Shown piece by piece: positions 26,024 through 34,112 of a stretch of 64,000 bases of DNA; the stretch's first letter is position 1, and every line of letters begins with the position of its first letter. Below the pieces are notes generated by a model that was given only the letters and a program-made list of their open reading frames with translations, was not told the origin of the DNA and searched no databases. The DNA is from Streptomyces tanashiensis (GTDB lineage Bacteria; Actinomycetota; Actinomycetes; Streptomycetales; Streptomycetaceae): positions 1-64,000 of the forward strand of contig NZ_BMRZ01000020.1 of assembly GCF_014648895.1 (NCBI RefSeq), given 5' to 3'. A program made the translations under genes and the position numbers.

Positions 26024-27217
26024 ATGTCGTACGTAGAGGTACCGGGCGCGAAAGTACCGATCAGGATGTGGACCGATCCCTCCTCGGTGGAGGGCGGTGC
26101 CATGCAGCAGCTGCAGAACGTGGCGACGCTGCCGTGGATCAAGGGCCTGGCCGTGATGCCGGACGTGCATTACGGCAAGGGCGCGACCGTCGGTTCGGTG
26201 ATCGCGATGAGGGGTGCGGTCTGTCCGGCGGCGGTCGGTGTGGACATCGGCTGCGGGATGTCGGCGGTCAAGACCTCGCTGACGGCGAACGACCTGCCGG
26301 GCGACCTGTCCCGGCTCCGCTCGAAGATCGAGCAGGCGATCCCGGTGGGCCGGGGCCTGCACCGTGAGGCGGTGGACCCGGGGCGGCTGTACCAGTTCCC
26401 GACGGCGGGCTGGGACGACTTCTGGTCGCGGTTCGACGGGGTCGCGGACTCCGTCAAGTTCCGTCGTGAGCGTGCCACCCAGCAGATGGGGACGCTCGGC
26501 GGCGGCAACCACTTCGTGGAGTTCTGTCTGGACGCCTCCGGGTCGGTGTGGCTCATGCTGCACTCCGGGTCGCGCAACATCGGCAAGGAGCTCGCCGAGC
26601 ACCACATCGGCGAGGCCCAGAAGCTGCCGCACAACCAGGGTCTCGTCGACCGCGACCTGGCGGTGTTCGTCGCGGACACCCCGCAGATGGCCGCCTACCG
26701 GCACGATCTGTTCTGGGCGCAGGAGTACGCGAAGTACAACCGCGCGATCATGATGGCGCTCTTCCAGGAGGTCGTCCGCCGGGAATTCCGTAAGGCCAGG
26801 GTGACCTTCGATCCGGTGATCTCCTGCCACCACAACTACGTGGCGGAGGAGCGGTACGAGGGCATGGACCTGCTGGTCACGCGGAAGGGCGCGATCAGGG
26901 CCGGCTCCGGGGAGTTCGGGATCATCCCGGGCTCGATGGGCACGGGTTCGTACATCGTGAAGGGCCTGGGGAACGCGGCGTCGTTCAACTCGGCCTCGCA
27001 CGGCGCCGGCCGGAAGATGAGCCGGACCGCGGCGAAGCGGCGCTTCTCGACGCGGGACCTGGAGGAGCAGACCCGGGGCGTGGAGTGCCGCAAGGACTCG
27101 GGAGTCGTGGACGAGATCCCGGGTGCCTACAAGTCGATCGAGAAGGTGATGGAGCAGCAGCGCGACCTGGTGGAGGTCGTCGCCAAGCTGAAGCAGGTCA
27201 TCTGCGTGAAGGGCTGA
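26024..27217 (+). CDS. rtcB: RNA-splicing ligase RtcB
   Basis: This 397-residue Mn/GTP-dependent ligase joins 2',3'-cyclic phosphate or 3'-phosphate RNA ends to 5'-OH ends. Metal and guanylate landmarks are PDVHYGKGATVGSV, VGVDIGCGMSAVK, LGGGNHFVEF, HSGSRNIGK, CHHNYV and ASHGAGRKMSR, where the His is the guanylylated residue. The last two motifs are intact, so it should be active. The ATG at 26024 with GAGGAA upstream matches the family start. No archease or rtcA gene is adjacent. A terminator follows. Confidence 0.94.
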   Translation: MSYVEVPGAKVPIRMWTDPSSVEGGAMQQLQNVATLPWIKGLAVMPDVHYGKGATVGSVIAMRGAVCPAAVGVDIGCGMSAVKTSLTANDLPGDLSRLRSKIEQAIPVGRGLHREAVDPGRLYQFPTAGWDDFWSRFDGVADSVKFRRERATQQMGTLGGGNHFVEFCLDASGSVWLMLHSGSRNIGKELAEHHIGEAQKLPHNQGLVDRDLAVFVADTPQMAAYRHDLFWAQEYAKYNRAIMMALFQEVVRREFRKARVTFDPVISCHHNYVAEERYEGMDLLVTRKGAIRAGSGEFGIIPGSMGTGSYIVKGLGNAASFNSASHGAGRKMSRTAAKRRFSTRDLEEQTRGVECRKDSGVVDEIPGAYKSIEKVMEQQRDLVEVVAKLKQVICVKG

Positions 27218-27232
27218 AGTGTCCCCGCGGGG

Positions 27233-27269
27233 GCGAGAGGGGCCGGTGCGGTGCGCCGGCCCCTCTCGC
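27233..27269. terminator. Terminator between rtcB and the SDR gene
   Basis: A 16-bp stem (27233-27248 with 27254-27269, one G-T pair) with a five-base loop lies between convergent genes. Confidence 0.85.
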
Positions 27270-27286
27270 GTCCACGGCGCGTGGTG

Positions 27287-28051
27287 CTACAGCTCGCGGT
27301 GGATCTTGCTGTTGGAGGCCTGGGCCCGGGGGCGGACGACCAGGAGGTCGATGTTGACGTGCGGGGGGCGGGTGCAGGCCCAGGTGATGGTGTCGGCGAC
27401 GTCGTCGGCGGTGAGGGGCTCCGCGACGCCGGCGTAGACCTTGGCCGCCTTGTCCGTGTCGCCGCGGAAGCGGGTGGTGGCGAACTCGTCGGTCTTGACC
27501 ATGCCGGGGGCGATCTCGATGACGCGGACCGGGGTGCCGACGATCTCCAGGCGGAGGGTCTCGGCGAGGACGCGGGCGCCGTTCTTGGCGGCGACGTAGC
27601 CGGCGCCGCCCTCATAGGTGGCGTGACCGGCCGTGGAGGAGAGGACGACCACCGTGCCGTCGCCGCTCGCCGTGAGGGCGGGGAGCAGGGCCTGGGTGAC
27701 GTTGAGCGTGCCGAGGACGTTGACCTCGTACATCCGGCGCCAGTCCTCGGGGTCGCCGGTGGCGACCGGGTCGGCGCCGAGGGCACCGCCGGCGTTGTTG
27801 ACGAGGACGGCGAGGCTGCGGAAGGCGGTGGCGAAGTCGTCGACGGCGGCGCGGTCGGTGACGTCGAGGGCGTAGGCGGTGGCCTGGTGGCCGGCTTCGG
27901 TGATCTCGGCGGCGAGGGCCTCGATGCGGTCCTTGCGGCGGGCGGTGAGGACCACGCGGTAGCCGGCGGCGGCCAGTTGCCGGGCGGTGGCGGCGCCGAT
28001 TCCGCTGCTCGCTCCGGTGATGACGGCGATGGGGGTACCGGGGCCGGTCAT
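27287..28051 (-). CDS. Short-chain dehydrogenase/reductase
   Basis: This 254-residue classical SDR has the cofactor motif TGASSGIG (12-19), NNAG (85-88), catalytic Ser139, Tyr152 and Lys156 in SSTAGHATYEGGAGYVAAK, and PGMVKTDEF after the active site. The order and length fit NADP-dependent oxidoreductases of the YdfG/serine dehydrogenase type, but the substrate is not evident. A possible small operon with the YnfA-family gene lies upstream on the same strand (66-base gap). Confidence 0.85.
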   Translation of the reverse strand: MTGPGTPIAVITGASSGIGAATARQLAAAGYRVVLTARRKDRIEALAAEITEAGHQATAYALDVTDRAAVDDFATAFRSLAVLVNNAGGALGADPVATGDPEDWRRMYEVNVLGTLNVTQALLPALTASGDGTVVVLSSTAGHATYEGGAGYVAAKNGARVLAETLRLEIVGTPVRVIEIAPGMVKTDEFATTRFRGDTDKAAKVYAGVAEPLTADDVADTITWACTRPPHVNIDLLVVRPRAQASNSKIHREL

Positions 28052-28117
28052 GACGTGCTCCTCGCGCAGGTGGTCGATTACGTCGATCGCCCGGCCAGGA
28101 TAGGTCGGGGGCGGGGG

Positions 28118-28453
28118 TCAGCGGCCCCGGGGGGCGTACATGATCACGGCCATGCCGGCGAGGCACACGAGGGCGCCGGTGACGTCCCAGCGGTCGGGTC
28201 GGTAGCCGTCGGCGGCCATGCCCCAGGCGAGGGAGCCGGCGACGAACACTCCGCCGTAGGCGGCGAGGACGCGGCCGAACTCGGCGTCGGGCTGGAGGGT
28301 GGCGGCGAAGCCGTAGACGCCGAGGGCGATGACTCCCGCGCCGATCCAGATCCAGCCGCGGTGCTCCCGGACTCCTTGCCAGACGAGCCAGGCGCCGCCG
28401 ATCTCGAAGAGGGCGGCGAGGACGAACAGGGCGATGGACCGGGCGATCAGCAT
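28118..28453 (-). CDS. YnfA/UPF0060 family membrane protein
   Basis: This 111-residue protein has four membrane helices: IARSIALFVLAALFEIGGAW, WIWIGAGVIALGVYGFAATL, the segment around FGRVLAAYGGVFVAGSLAWG and VTGALVCLAGMAVIMYAPRG. FEIGGAW and AAYGGVF are typical of the UPF0060 family, related to small multidrug resistance-type transporters. Function is not established. Confidence 0.85.
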   Translation of the reverse strand: MLIARSIALFVLAALFEIGGAWLVWQGVREHRGWIWIGAGVIALGVYGFAATLQPDAEFGRVLAAYGGVFVAGSLAWGMAADGYRPDRWDVTGALVCLAGMAVIMYAPRGR

Positions 28454-28528
28454 GGGGGCAGCGTGCCATGGGACACGCGGACTGATGGCTTGTCAGAAGA
28501 TGTGATGAATCCTGGGTATTTTGGGCCT

Positions 28529-29011
28529 ATGCGTGGATTGCGGAAGAGTGTGCTCGGGGTCGCTCTCGCGGCAGCGGCGGTGATGGGTACGGGCGCGGGT
28601 GCCGGTGCCGCGGGGCCGGCGATCGGGAGCGAGGCGGATCTGTCCCATCACGGGCATGTCTCCCTCTGGGACGGGAGAGTCGGCGTCTGGCTGGTCAGCG
28701 AGAACCACGGGCCCTCCGACGTCTCCCAGGCGACGGTCCGGCTCACCTTCTCCGAACCGATGGCGGGCGGCCAGGAGCTGCCGCCGGCCTGCCTGTGGAG
28801 CAGTGCCCGCGTGGTGTCCTGCCGGACGGGCGAGCTCCGGGCCGAGGGGGGCGCCGGTGAGCTGGCGCTCGACCTGCGGACCGCGGCCCTCCCGGACGAG
28901 ATGACGGTCGAGATCGGCACGGCCTGGCGGGACGGGCCGGCCGACCGGAATCCGCGGAACGACCGGCACCGTGTACTGGTGCTCGCCACCGGGGATCCGT
29001 ACGTCTTCTGA
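28529..29011 (+). CDS. Secreted hypothetical protein
   Basis: This 160-residue protein has a signal peptide (MRGLRKSVLGVALAAAAVM, cleavage near AGAGAAGP). The mature part is a beta-rich domain of about 130 residues with one Cys pair (PACLWSS and VVSCRTG) and a repeated Leu/Arg pattern. The segment WLVSENHGPSDVSQATVRL resembles DUF11/Ig-like extracellular repeats, which often contain NxGP(S/T)D. It could be a cell-surface module. It faces the convergent monooxygenase gene 15 bases downstream. Confidence 0.65.
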   Translation: MRGLRKSVLGVALAAAAVMGTGAGAGAAGPAIGSEADLSHHGHVSLWDGRVGVWLVSENHGPSDVSQATVRLTFSEPMAGGQELPPACLWSSARVVSCRTGELRAEGGAGELALDLRTAALPDEMTVEIGTAWRDGPADRNPRNDRHRVLVLATGDPYVF

Positions 29012-29026
29012 GCCGGTGCCGGCCGG

Positions 29027-30442
29027 TCACTGCCGCGCCCAGTGGACGTATCCGTCCGGGCGGACCAGGACGACGGCCTCCTTCGAGGGGTCCGGCCAGG
29101 TGGCCCGGACGAGGTGCTTCGGGGTGACGGGGGCGGTCGTCGGCAGGGCCGGGTCCGCTCCCTCGGGGGCGATGAGGACGAACTCACCCCGGCGGAGCAG
29201 CTCGTAGAGCCGTCCTTCGCGCAGGGGGACGTCGGGGGTGCGGCGGCCCGAGGGCCGGCCGGTGCCCGGCGCGGGGGCGTAGGAGATGCCGAGGCCGCTG
29301 ATCATGCTCATGGCGCGGGCCGAGGCGCGCGGGACCGCGTTCAGGAAGTGGGCCGCGAGGGAGCGGGCGGCGCGGGTGAGCGGGGTGTGGGCCATCGCGA
29401 GGCGGACGATCGTGCCGCTGCTGCGGAGCACCATGGCGCCGACGGGGTGGCGCTCGGACTGGTAGCTGTCGAGGAGGGCCTCGGGGTCGGGAGCCTCGCC
29501 GCGGAGCACGGCGGTGAGCTTCCAGGAGAGGTTGGCGGCGTCCTGGAGGCCGGTGTTCATGCCCTGGCCGCCGGCGGGGGAGTGCACATGGGCGGCGTCC
29601 CCGGCGAGGAAGGCGCGGCCGACGCGGTAGGCGGGGGCCTGGCGCTCGTCGCTGTGGAAGCGGGAGATCCAGCGGGCGTCGTGCATGCCGTAGTCGGTGC
29701 CGAGGGCGAGGCGGGCGATCTCGCGGACCTCGTCGAGGTCGACGGGCTCGCTGTCGGCGACCTGGCGGGTGCGGGTCCAGCCCATGACCCGGTACCAGCC
29801 GTCGCCGAAGGGGGCGAGGAAGGCGAAGGTGTCTCCGGAGCCGCTGACGCTGAACGAGTCGGCGGGCTCCTCCGCCAGCCGCACATCGGCGAGGACGATG
29901 GAGCGGATCACGGAGCGGCCGGGGAAGGGCAGGCCGAGGGCGGTGCGGACGGAGCTGCGGACGCCGTCCGTGCCGACCAGGTAGCGGGCGCGGAGGGTGA
30001 GCGGGGTGCCGTCGGCGTCGGTGAGCTCCGCGGTGGCGCCGTCGGCGTCCTGGCGCAGTCCGCGCAGCTCGGTCCCGTACCGGAAGGTGACGCCCGCGGC
30101 GACCGCCCGGCGCTCCAGGAGGCGCTCGACCTCGTACTGCGGGGTGACGAGCAGGTGGTTGAAGCGGGTGGGCAGCCGGGTCATGTCCAGGTCGAGGCGG
30201 CCGAAGAGCCGGGCCGTGGTCAGGGTGGTGCCGGTGGCGAGGAGTTCGTCCGCGAGTCCGCGGGCGTCGAGCTGCTCCAGGGTGCGGGCGTGGACACCGA
30301 AGGCCCGGGTCATGTTGCCGAGGCCCTGGGGGCGGCGCTCGACGAGGGTGACGTCGATCCCGGCGGTGGCGAGGTCGCCGGCGAGCAGGAGGCCGGTGGG
30401 GCCCGCGCCGATGACGAGTACGTCCGTGTCCGTGGTGCTCAT
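29027..30442 (-). CDS. FAD-dependent aromatic monooxygenase
   Basis: This 471-residue class A flavoprotein monooxygenase has the dinucleotide motif VLVIGAGPTGLLLAGDLA (GxGxxG at 12-17), the NAD(P)H/FAD DG motif LVGTDGVRSSVR, and the second FAD motif FLAGDAAHVHSPAGGQGMN. It resembles PgaE/RdmE-like hydroxylases acting on phenolic or polyketide substrates, and such enzymes can also inactivate antibiotics. A divergent TetR gene and three palindromic operator-like sites lie upstream, which points to substrate-induced expression. The ATG at 30442 aligns with family starts. Confidence 0.85.
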   Translation of the reverse strand: MSTTDTDVLVIGAGPTGLLLAGDLATAGIDVTLVERRPQGLGNMTRAFGVHARTLEQLDARGLADELLATGTTLTTARLFGRLDLDMTRLPTRFNHLLVTPQYEVERLLERRAVAAGVTFRYGTELRGLRQDADGATAELTDADGTPLTLRARYLVGTDGVRSSVRTALGLPFPGRSVIRSIVLADVRLAEEPADSFSVSGSGDTFAFLAPFGDGWYRVMGWTRTRQVADSEPVDLDEVREIARLALGTDYGMHDARWISRFHSDERQAPAYRVGRAFLAGDAAHVHSPAGGQGMNTGLQDAANLSWKLTAVLRGEAPDPEALLDSYQSERHPVGAMVLRSSGTIVRLAMAHTPLTRAARSLAAHFLNAVPRASARAMSMISGLGISYAPAPGTGRPSGRRTPDVPLREGRLYELLRRGEFVLIAPEGADPALPTTAPVTPKHLVRATWPDPSKEAVVLVRPDGYVHWARQ

Positions 30443-30471
30443 GGCTGCCTCCAGGGTGCCCACGATCGTTT

Positions 30472-30542
30472 GCCAACACATGTTGGTCAACGCTTGTTGG
30501 CAACGTTAGGGCGGCCGGAATGGCCTGTCAACACCCGTTGGC
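30472..30542. promoter_or_regulatory. Three 16-bp palindromes in the monooxygenase/TetR intergenic region
   Basis: Three copies of G(C/T)CAAC-N4-GTTGG(C/T) occur at 30472-30487, 30486-30501 and 30527-30542; the first two overlap by two bases. The second and third have identical arms. They occupy the space between the divergent monooxygenase and TetR starts and are the likely operators of that TetR protein. Confidence 0.75.
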
Positions 30543-30556
30543 CTACAGTTGTTGAT

Positions 30557-31117
30557 ATGACGACCGTCCGCCGCTCCGACGCCACCCGGGCCGCCATCCT
30601 GGAGGCCGCCCGCGAGCGCTTCGCCTCCGACGGGTACGAGCGCGCCACCATCCGGGCCATCGCCCGTGACGCCGGGATCGACCCGTCGATGGTGATGCGC
30701 TACTACGGCAACAAGGAGGGGCTCTTCGCCGCCGCCTCCGAGGTCGAGATCGGCCTGCCCGAGCTGGGCGCCCTGCCCGCGCGGCACATCGGGGCCGTCC
30801 TGGTCACGCACTTCCTGGAGCGCTGGGAGCGCGACGAGGTCCTCACCGCGATGCTGCGGGTGGGTGTCACCAACGAGGCCGGGGCCGCGCGCATGCAGGC
30901 GATCTTCGCCCAGCAGCTCGGCCCGGTCACCCGGGGCGTCTGCCCCGACCCGGAGGACGCCCCGCGCCGGGCGGCGCTCGTCGCCTCCCAGATCCTCGGC
31001 ATGGCGCTCACCCGCTACGTGCTGCGCCTGCCGCCGGCCGTCGCGATGTCCACCGAGGAGATCGTGGCCTGGCTGGGCCCCACCGTGCAGCGCTATCTGA
31101 CCGCCGAGGCGCCGTGA
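30557..31117 (+). CDS. TetR-family transcriptional regulator
   Basis: This 186-residue repressor has the typical N-terminal helix-turn-helix: RAAILEAARERFASDGYERA then TIRAIARDAGIDPSMVMRYYGNKEGLF. The C-terminal ligand-binding domain resembles the TetR_C_33/PsrA-like type with LVASQILGMALTRYVLRLPP. It is divergent from the FAD monooxygenase, with three palindromes between. It likely represses itself and the monooxygenase until an aromatic ligand binds. The start at 30557 lies only a few bases beyond the last half-site. Confidence 0.88.
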   Translation: MTTVRRSDATRAAILEAARERFASDGYERATIRAIARDAGIDPSMVMRYYGNKEGLFAAASEVEIGLPELGALPARHIGAVLVTHFLERWERDEVLTAMLRVGVTNEAGAARMQAIFAQQLGPVTRGVCPDPEDAPRRAALVASQILGMALTRYVLRLPPAVAMSTEEIVAWLGPTVQRYLTAEAP

Positions 31118-31172
31118 GCGCGGGGCCGGAGCGGCCCGTGACCCGGCGGTGCCCGGGCCGTACGATCTCTGC

Positions 31173-31658
31173 ATGACGCAGAAGAATTCCGTCCGGCGCG
31201 AGGCGCTCATGACCGAGCTGTACGGGGAGGCCCGCCGCTACATGGCCGCCTACGCCCTGTTCAACCAGGCCGTCGCCGACCACCTCGGTCTGCACCCGAC
31301 CGATGTGCAGTGCCTGAACCTGCTCAGCCTGGAGGAAGGCCCGGTGACCACCGGGCGGGTCGCCGAACTGACCGGACTCACCACCGGCTCCGCGACCCGG
31401 CTCGTCGACCGGCTCGAACGCTCCGGCTACGTGACCCGCGAGCGCGACACCGAGGACCGCCGCCGGGTCCTGGTGGCGCTCGTCCCCGAGCGGATGGCGG
31501 AACTCGGCGACCTCTGGCGGAAGCTCAACAGCACCTGGGGCACGATGTTCGACGTGTACAGCGACGCCGAGGTCGCCCTGCTCATCGCCCACATGCGGCG
31601 GACCGTCGAGGTCAGCGCCGCGCAGATCGAGCGGCTGCGGGGCGGCGACCTCGGCTGA
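31173..31658 (+). CDS. MarR-family transcriptional regulator
   Basis: This 161-residue winged-helix dimer has the recognition region VTTGRVAELTGLTTGSATRLVDRLERSGYV followed by the wing RERDTEDRRRVLVAL. The N-terminal helix (EARRYMAAYALFNQAVADHLGL) and C-terminal helices form the dimer interface. The target and ligand are unknown; it follows the TetR gene by 55 bases in the same direction. The ATG at 31173 is chosen over an upstream GTG-type extension. Confidence 0.85.
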   Translation: MTQKNSVRREALMTELYGEARRYMAAYALFNQAVADHLGLHPTDVQCLNLLSLEEGPVTTGRVAELTGLTTGSATRLVDRLERSGYVTRERDTEDRRRVLVALVPERMAELGDLWRKLNSTWGTMFDVYSDAEVALLIAHMRRTVEVSAAQIERLRGGDLG

Positions 31659-31677
31659 CGTGCGCGGGGGCTCCCGG

Positions 31678-31708
31678 GGGGCTCGGGGCTCAGGGCTCGG
31701 GGCTCGGG
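31678..31708. repeat. Short tandem heptamers
   Basis: Four consecutive 7-base units (GGGGCTC, GGGGCTC, AGGGCTC, GGGGCTC) plus GGG occupy the 86-base gap between two convergent genes. They are probably slippage products; no function is evident. Confidence 0.7.
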
Positions 31709-31744
31709 TGGGTGTGGCCTTGGGCCTCGTCCGGAAGACAGGCC

Positions 31745-32482
31745 CTAGCGGGCCGCGGCCCCGCCGAACTCCTTCACCGCGTCGGAGACGATCGCCTCCA
31801 GGCGCGCGTGGTGCGCGCCGCGCCAGTAGACCCGGCCGCACTCCACGCACCGGGCGAACACGTCGTACGTCTTCTCCGTGCCTTGCTCCAGCTGCTCGCG
31901 CACCGTGTCCTTGTCGGCGTCGCTCAGCTCCCCGTTGCACGCCGTGCAGCGGGTCCAGGGCGCGAGCGGCGGCGCGAATCGCTCCAGTACGTCACGGAGC
32001 TGGTCGTCCGGCCGGTCGCTGTAGATGTAGGCACCCGCCCACAGTTCGCGGCGGCGCAGCAGACCGCGGTCCCGCGACAGCATCACGCGCCGCTCCCGCG
32101 CGGAGAGCGCGGCCAGGGCGGGGTCGCCGATGTCCTCGCTCTCGTACGCCGCGTCCACGCCGAGCAGGCGCAGGCGCCGGGCCAGCGTGCCGAGGTGCAC
32201 GTCGAGCAGGAACCGGAGCGGCGCGCCCGGCACCGGCTGCGGGCGGACGACGTCCTCCACCTCGATGCTCTCGCCCGCGCCGGGGACGTGCGAGGCGTCG
32301 ACGGGGCGCCCGTCGACCAGGAGCCGCCCGGCCTCGGTGAGCGGCACGCCCAGCGACTCCACGACGTGGCCGAGCGACGAGGTGCCGTCGGTGGTCAGCG
32401 GGGTGCGGCCCTGGCGACGCTCCGTCGAGACGAAGAGGTGCAGGCCGGGGGCGAAGCTGATGTGGATCTCCGGTCCGTTCAC
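31745..32482 (-). CDS. Mut7-C RNase domain protein with ubiquitin-like N-terminus
   Basis: This 245-residue protein has a ThiS/ubiquitin-like N-terminal ~80 residues (SLGHVVESLGVPLTEAGRLLVDGRPVDASH). A Mut7-C PIN-like domain follows (LRFLLDVHLGTLARRLRLLGVDA, then VMLSRDRGLLRRRE with acidic residues at the nuclease site). A C-terminal zinc ribbon has two Cys pairs (RCTACNGEL and RCVECGRVYWRGAHHARL). The combination is a known bacterial architecture predicted to act on RNA. Biological targets are unknown. Confidence 0.82.
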   Translation of the reverse strand: MNGPEIHISFAPGLHLFVSTERRQGRTPLTTDGTSSLGHVVESLGVPLTEAGRLLVDGRPVDASHVPGAGESIEVEDVVRPQPVPGAPLRFLLDVHLGTLARRLRLLGVDAAYESEDIGDPALAALSARERRVMLSRDRGLLRRRELWAGAYIYSDRPDDQLRDVLERFAPPLAPWTRCTACNGELSDADKDTVREQLEQGTEKTYDVFARCVECGRVYWRGAHHARLEAIVSDAVKEFGGAAAR

Positions 32483-32623
32483 GGGGACCAGGATGGCATC
32501 GGGGGCTGTGGGGGGCCAGGGAATTCGCCTCCGCCCCCGGTTCCCTCCCGGTTCCGCCCCCGGGTGCGCGGGTGCCCTCGGCGCACCTGGTGTGCGGGTT
32601 CAGGCGCAGGAGCCTGGGCGCGG

Positions 32624-33553
32624 CTATGAGCGCCGTTCCGTTGTGCCCACCCGTTCCGCCCCAGCGGAACGATTGCCCACAGCGGCGGGGCGGCTGCCCG
32701 CAACGGGGCGGAAGCTCTCCGCGTGGTCGTTTGCCCAGGTGGTGAATGTGCGGGCGGGGTGGCCCGTCAGCGTTTCGATGGTTCTCGTCACGGGGGTCGG
32801 GTGGCCGTTGTGGGAGGCCCAGTAGGAGAGCAGGGCGTCCGCGAAACGGGCCGGCATGAACGCGGCGACCGATTCCTTCCACTCCTCGGGCGTGACGGCC
32901 GTGTACGGCGCGGGGCGGCCCGTCACCTCGGCCAGGATCGCCAGCTGCTCCGCGAAGTCCAGCGACTCGGGACCCGTCAGCAGGTACGAGGAGCCGCGCA
33001 GCCGCGGCTCGGTCAGCACGGCGAAGGCGGCCTCGGCGACATCCCGCTCGTGGATCGGGTCGCCGTACGCGTGCGGATACGGCAGCGCCGGCCCGTGGCC
33101 GTTCCTGAGCGCCCCCGCCCACTGCAGGGCGTTGGTGGCGAAGGCGCCGGGCTGGAGGTGGGTGGCCTCGAAGGCGCCGGACTCCGCGGCGGCCGTCAGG
33201 GCGCGCTCGGCCGCGAGGTGGGAGGCCGCGATCGGGTTCTCGGCGGCGTCCGGGGCGAGGACGGAGCTGGAGGAGAGCAGGGCGATGTGCTCGACGCCGG
33301 CGGCGCGCGCCCGGTCGGCGAAGGTGCCGACATGTGCGGCCTCCGCGTACAGGAAGACGGAGTCGACGCCCCGCAGAGCGGCGTCGAAGGTGGCCGGATC
33401 GCCGAGATCGCAGCGCACGGTGTCGACACCCGGGGGTGGGGACAGGTCCACGGGGTTCTTGGATCCGGCCCTGGTCTTCACGCCCGCGTCGGCCAGCAGA
33501 TCGAGCAGGGTCGAGGCGACGCGGCCGCGGCTGCCGGTGACGAGAACGGTCAT
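32624..33553 (-). CDS. NmrA/SDR-type NAD(P)-binding protein
   Basis: This 309-residue atypical short-chain dehydrogenase begins MTVLVTGSRGRVASTLLDLL (Rossmann motif), with IALLSSSSVLAPDAAENPIA in the position of the catalytic Ser and HLQPGAFATNALQW beyond it. It resembles NmrA-like and QOR2-like redox sensors or reductases. The last ~25 residues (GSRPAAVGNRSAGAERVGTT) read into a palindromic intergenic-type element, so the original stop may have been lost. Two near-identical 12-base repeats precede the gene at 33575-33602. Confidence 0.75.
   Translation of the reverse strand: MTVLVTGSRGRVASTLLDLLADAGVKTRAGSKNPVDLSPPPGVDTVRCDLGDPATFDAALRGVDSVFLYAEAAHVGTFADRARAAGVEHIALLSSSSVLAPDAAENPIAASHLAAERALTAAAESGAFEATHLQPGAFATNALQWAGALRNGHGPALPYPHAYGDPIHERDVAEAAFAVLTEPRLRGSSYLLTGPESLDFAEQLAILAEVTGRPAPYTAVTPEEWKESVAAFMPARFADALLSYWASHNGHPTPVTRTIETLTGHPARTFTTWANDHAESFRPVAGSRPAAVGNRSAGAERVGTTERRS
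32636..32702. repeat. Palindromic element at the 3' end of the NmrA-like gene
   Basis: The segment contains CGTTCCGC-CCCA-GCGGAACG (32652-32671) flanked by TTGTGCCCACC and ATTGCCCACAGCGGC. I recall closely similar sequences as recurrent intergenic elements in Streptomyces genomes, but cannot verify it here. It provides the final codons and stop of the NmrA-like gene. Confidence 0.55.
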
Positions 33554-33574
33554 GAGGGGCCCCTTCAGGAGTTA

Positions 33575-33602
33575 CTGCGTTGCGCATCATCTGCGTTGTG
33601 CA
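33575..33602. promoter_or_regulatory. Paired 12-base repeats upstream of the NmrA-like gene
   Basis: CTGCGTTGCGCA (33575-33586) and CTGCGTTGTGCA (33591-33602) are direct repeats with one mismatch, 16 bases apart. They lie 22-49 bases before the NmrA-like start and could bind a small repressor such as a HxlR- or MarR-type protein. Confidence 0.45.
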
Positions 33603-33665
33603 GGTAAATATCCGTGACGGCGCCTCGCCCGTCAACCCTGAAAAAACCTGGGGTACCGTCCCGGC

Positions 33666-34112
33666 ATGAAGATCATCGACCTCGCCCCCGGCGACCCCCG
33701 GCTGGAGAGCGACCTCCTGCCGGTCCTCTCCGAGCTCCGTCCCCACCTCACCCCGGAGCTCTTCCGCGAGGTCTACGAGGCCGGGCACCCCGAGGGGCTG
33801 CGGTTCAGCGCCGCCTACACGGACGAGGGGCGCTGCGTCGGCGCGGCCGGCTGGCGGATCGTCAACAACACCAGCTCCCTCCGCAAGCTCTACGTCGACG
33901 ACCTGGTGACCGCCGCCGCCGACCGCTCCACCGGCGTCGGGCACGCCCTCGTCGCCCACCTGGAGGACCACGCCCGCGCGGCCGGCTGCCACGAGCTCAA
34001 CCTGGACTCCGGCACCCACCGGAACGGCGCCCACCGCTTCTACCTGCGGGAGCGCTTCGACATCGTGGCCTTCCACTTCACCCGGTCGCTCACCACGCCG
34101 GACGCCGGCTAG
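33666..34112 (+). CDS. GNAT-family N-acetyltransferase
   Basis: This 148-residue protein has the GNAT core: CVGAAGWRIVNNTS (beta strands), LRKLYVDDLVTAAADRSTGVGHAL with an acetyl-CoA-binding R/Q-x-x-G-x-G/A loop in the form RSTGVGHAL, and ELNLDSGTHRNGAHRFYLRE near the C-terminus. The latter resembles aminoglycoside-type and AttT-like acetyltransferases. The substrate is unknown. Its stop overlaps the stop of the convergent acetyltransferase gene by four bases. Confidence 0.82.
   Translation: MKIIDLAPGDPRLESDLLPVLSELRPHLTPELFREVYEAGHPEGLRFSAAYTDEGRCVGAAGWRIVNNTSSLRKLYVDDLVTAAADRSTGVGHALVAHLEDHARAAGCHELNLDSGTHRNGAHRFYLRERFDIVAFHFTRSLTTPDAG

Noticed and set aside
26024..27217. RtcB as part of an RNA-repair operon
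   Set aside because: No archease, RtcA, rtcR or tRNA repair gene is adjacent; rtcB appears alone.
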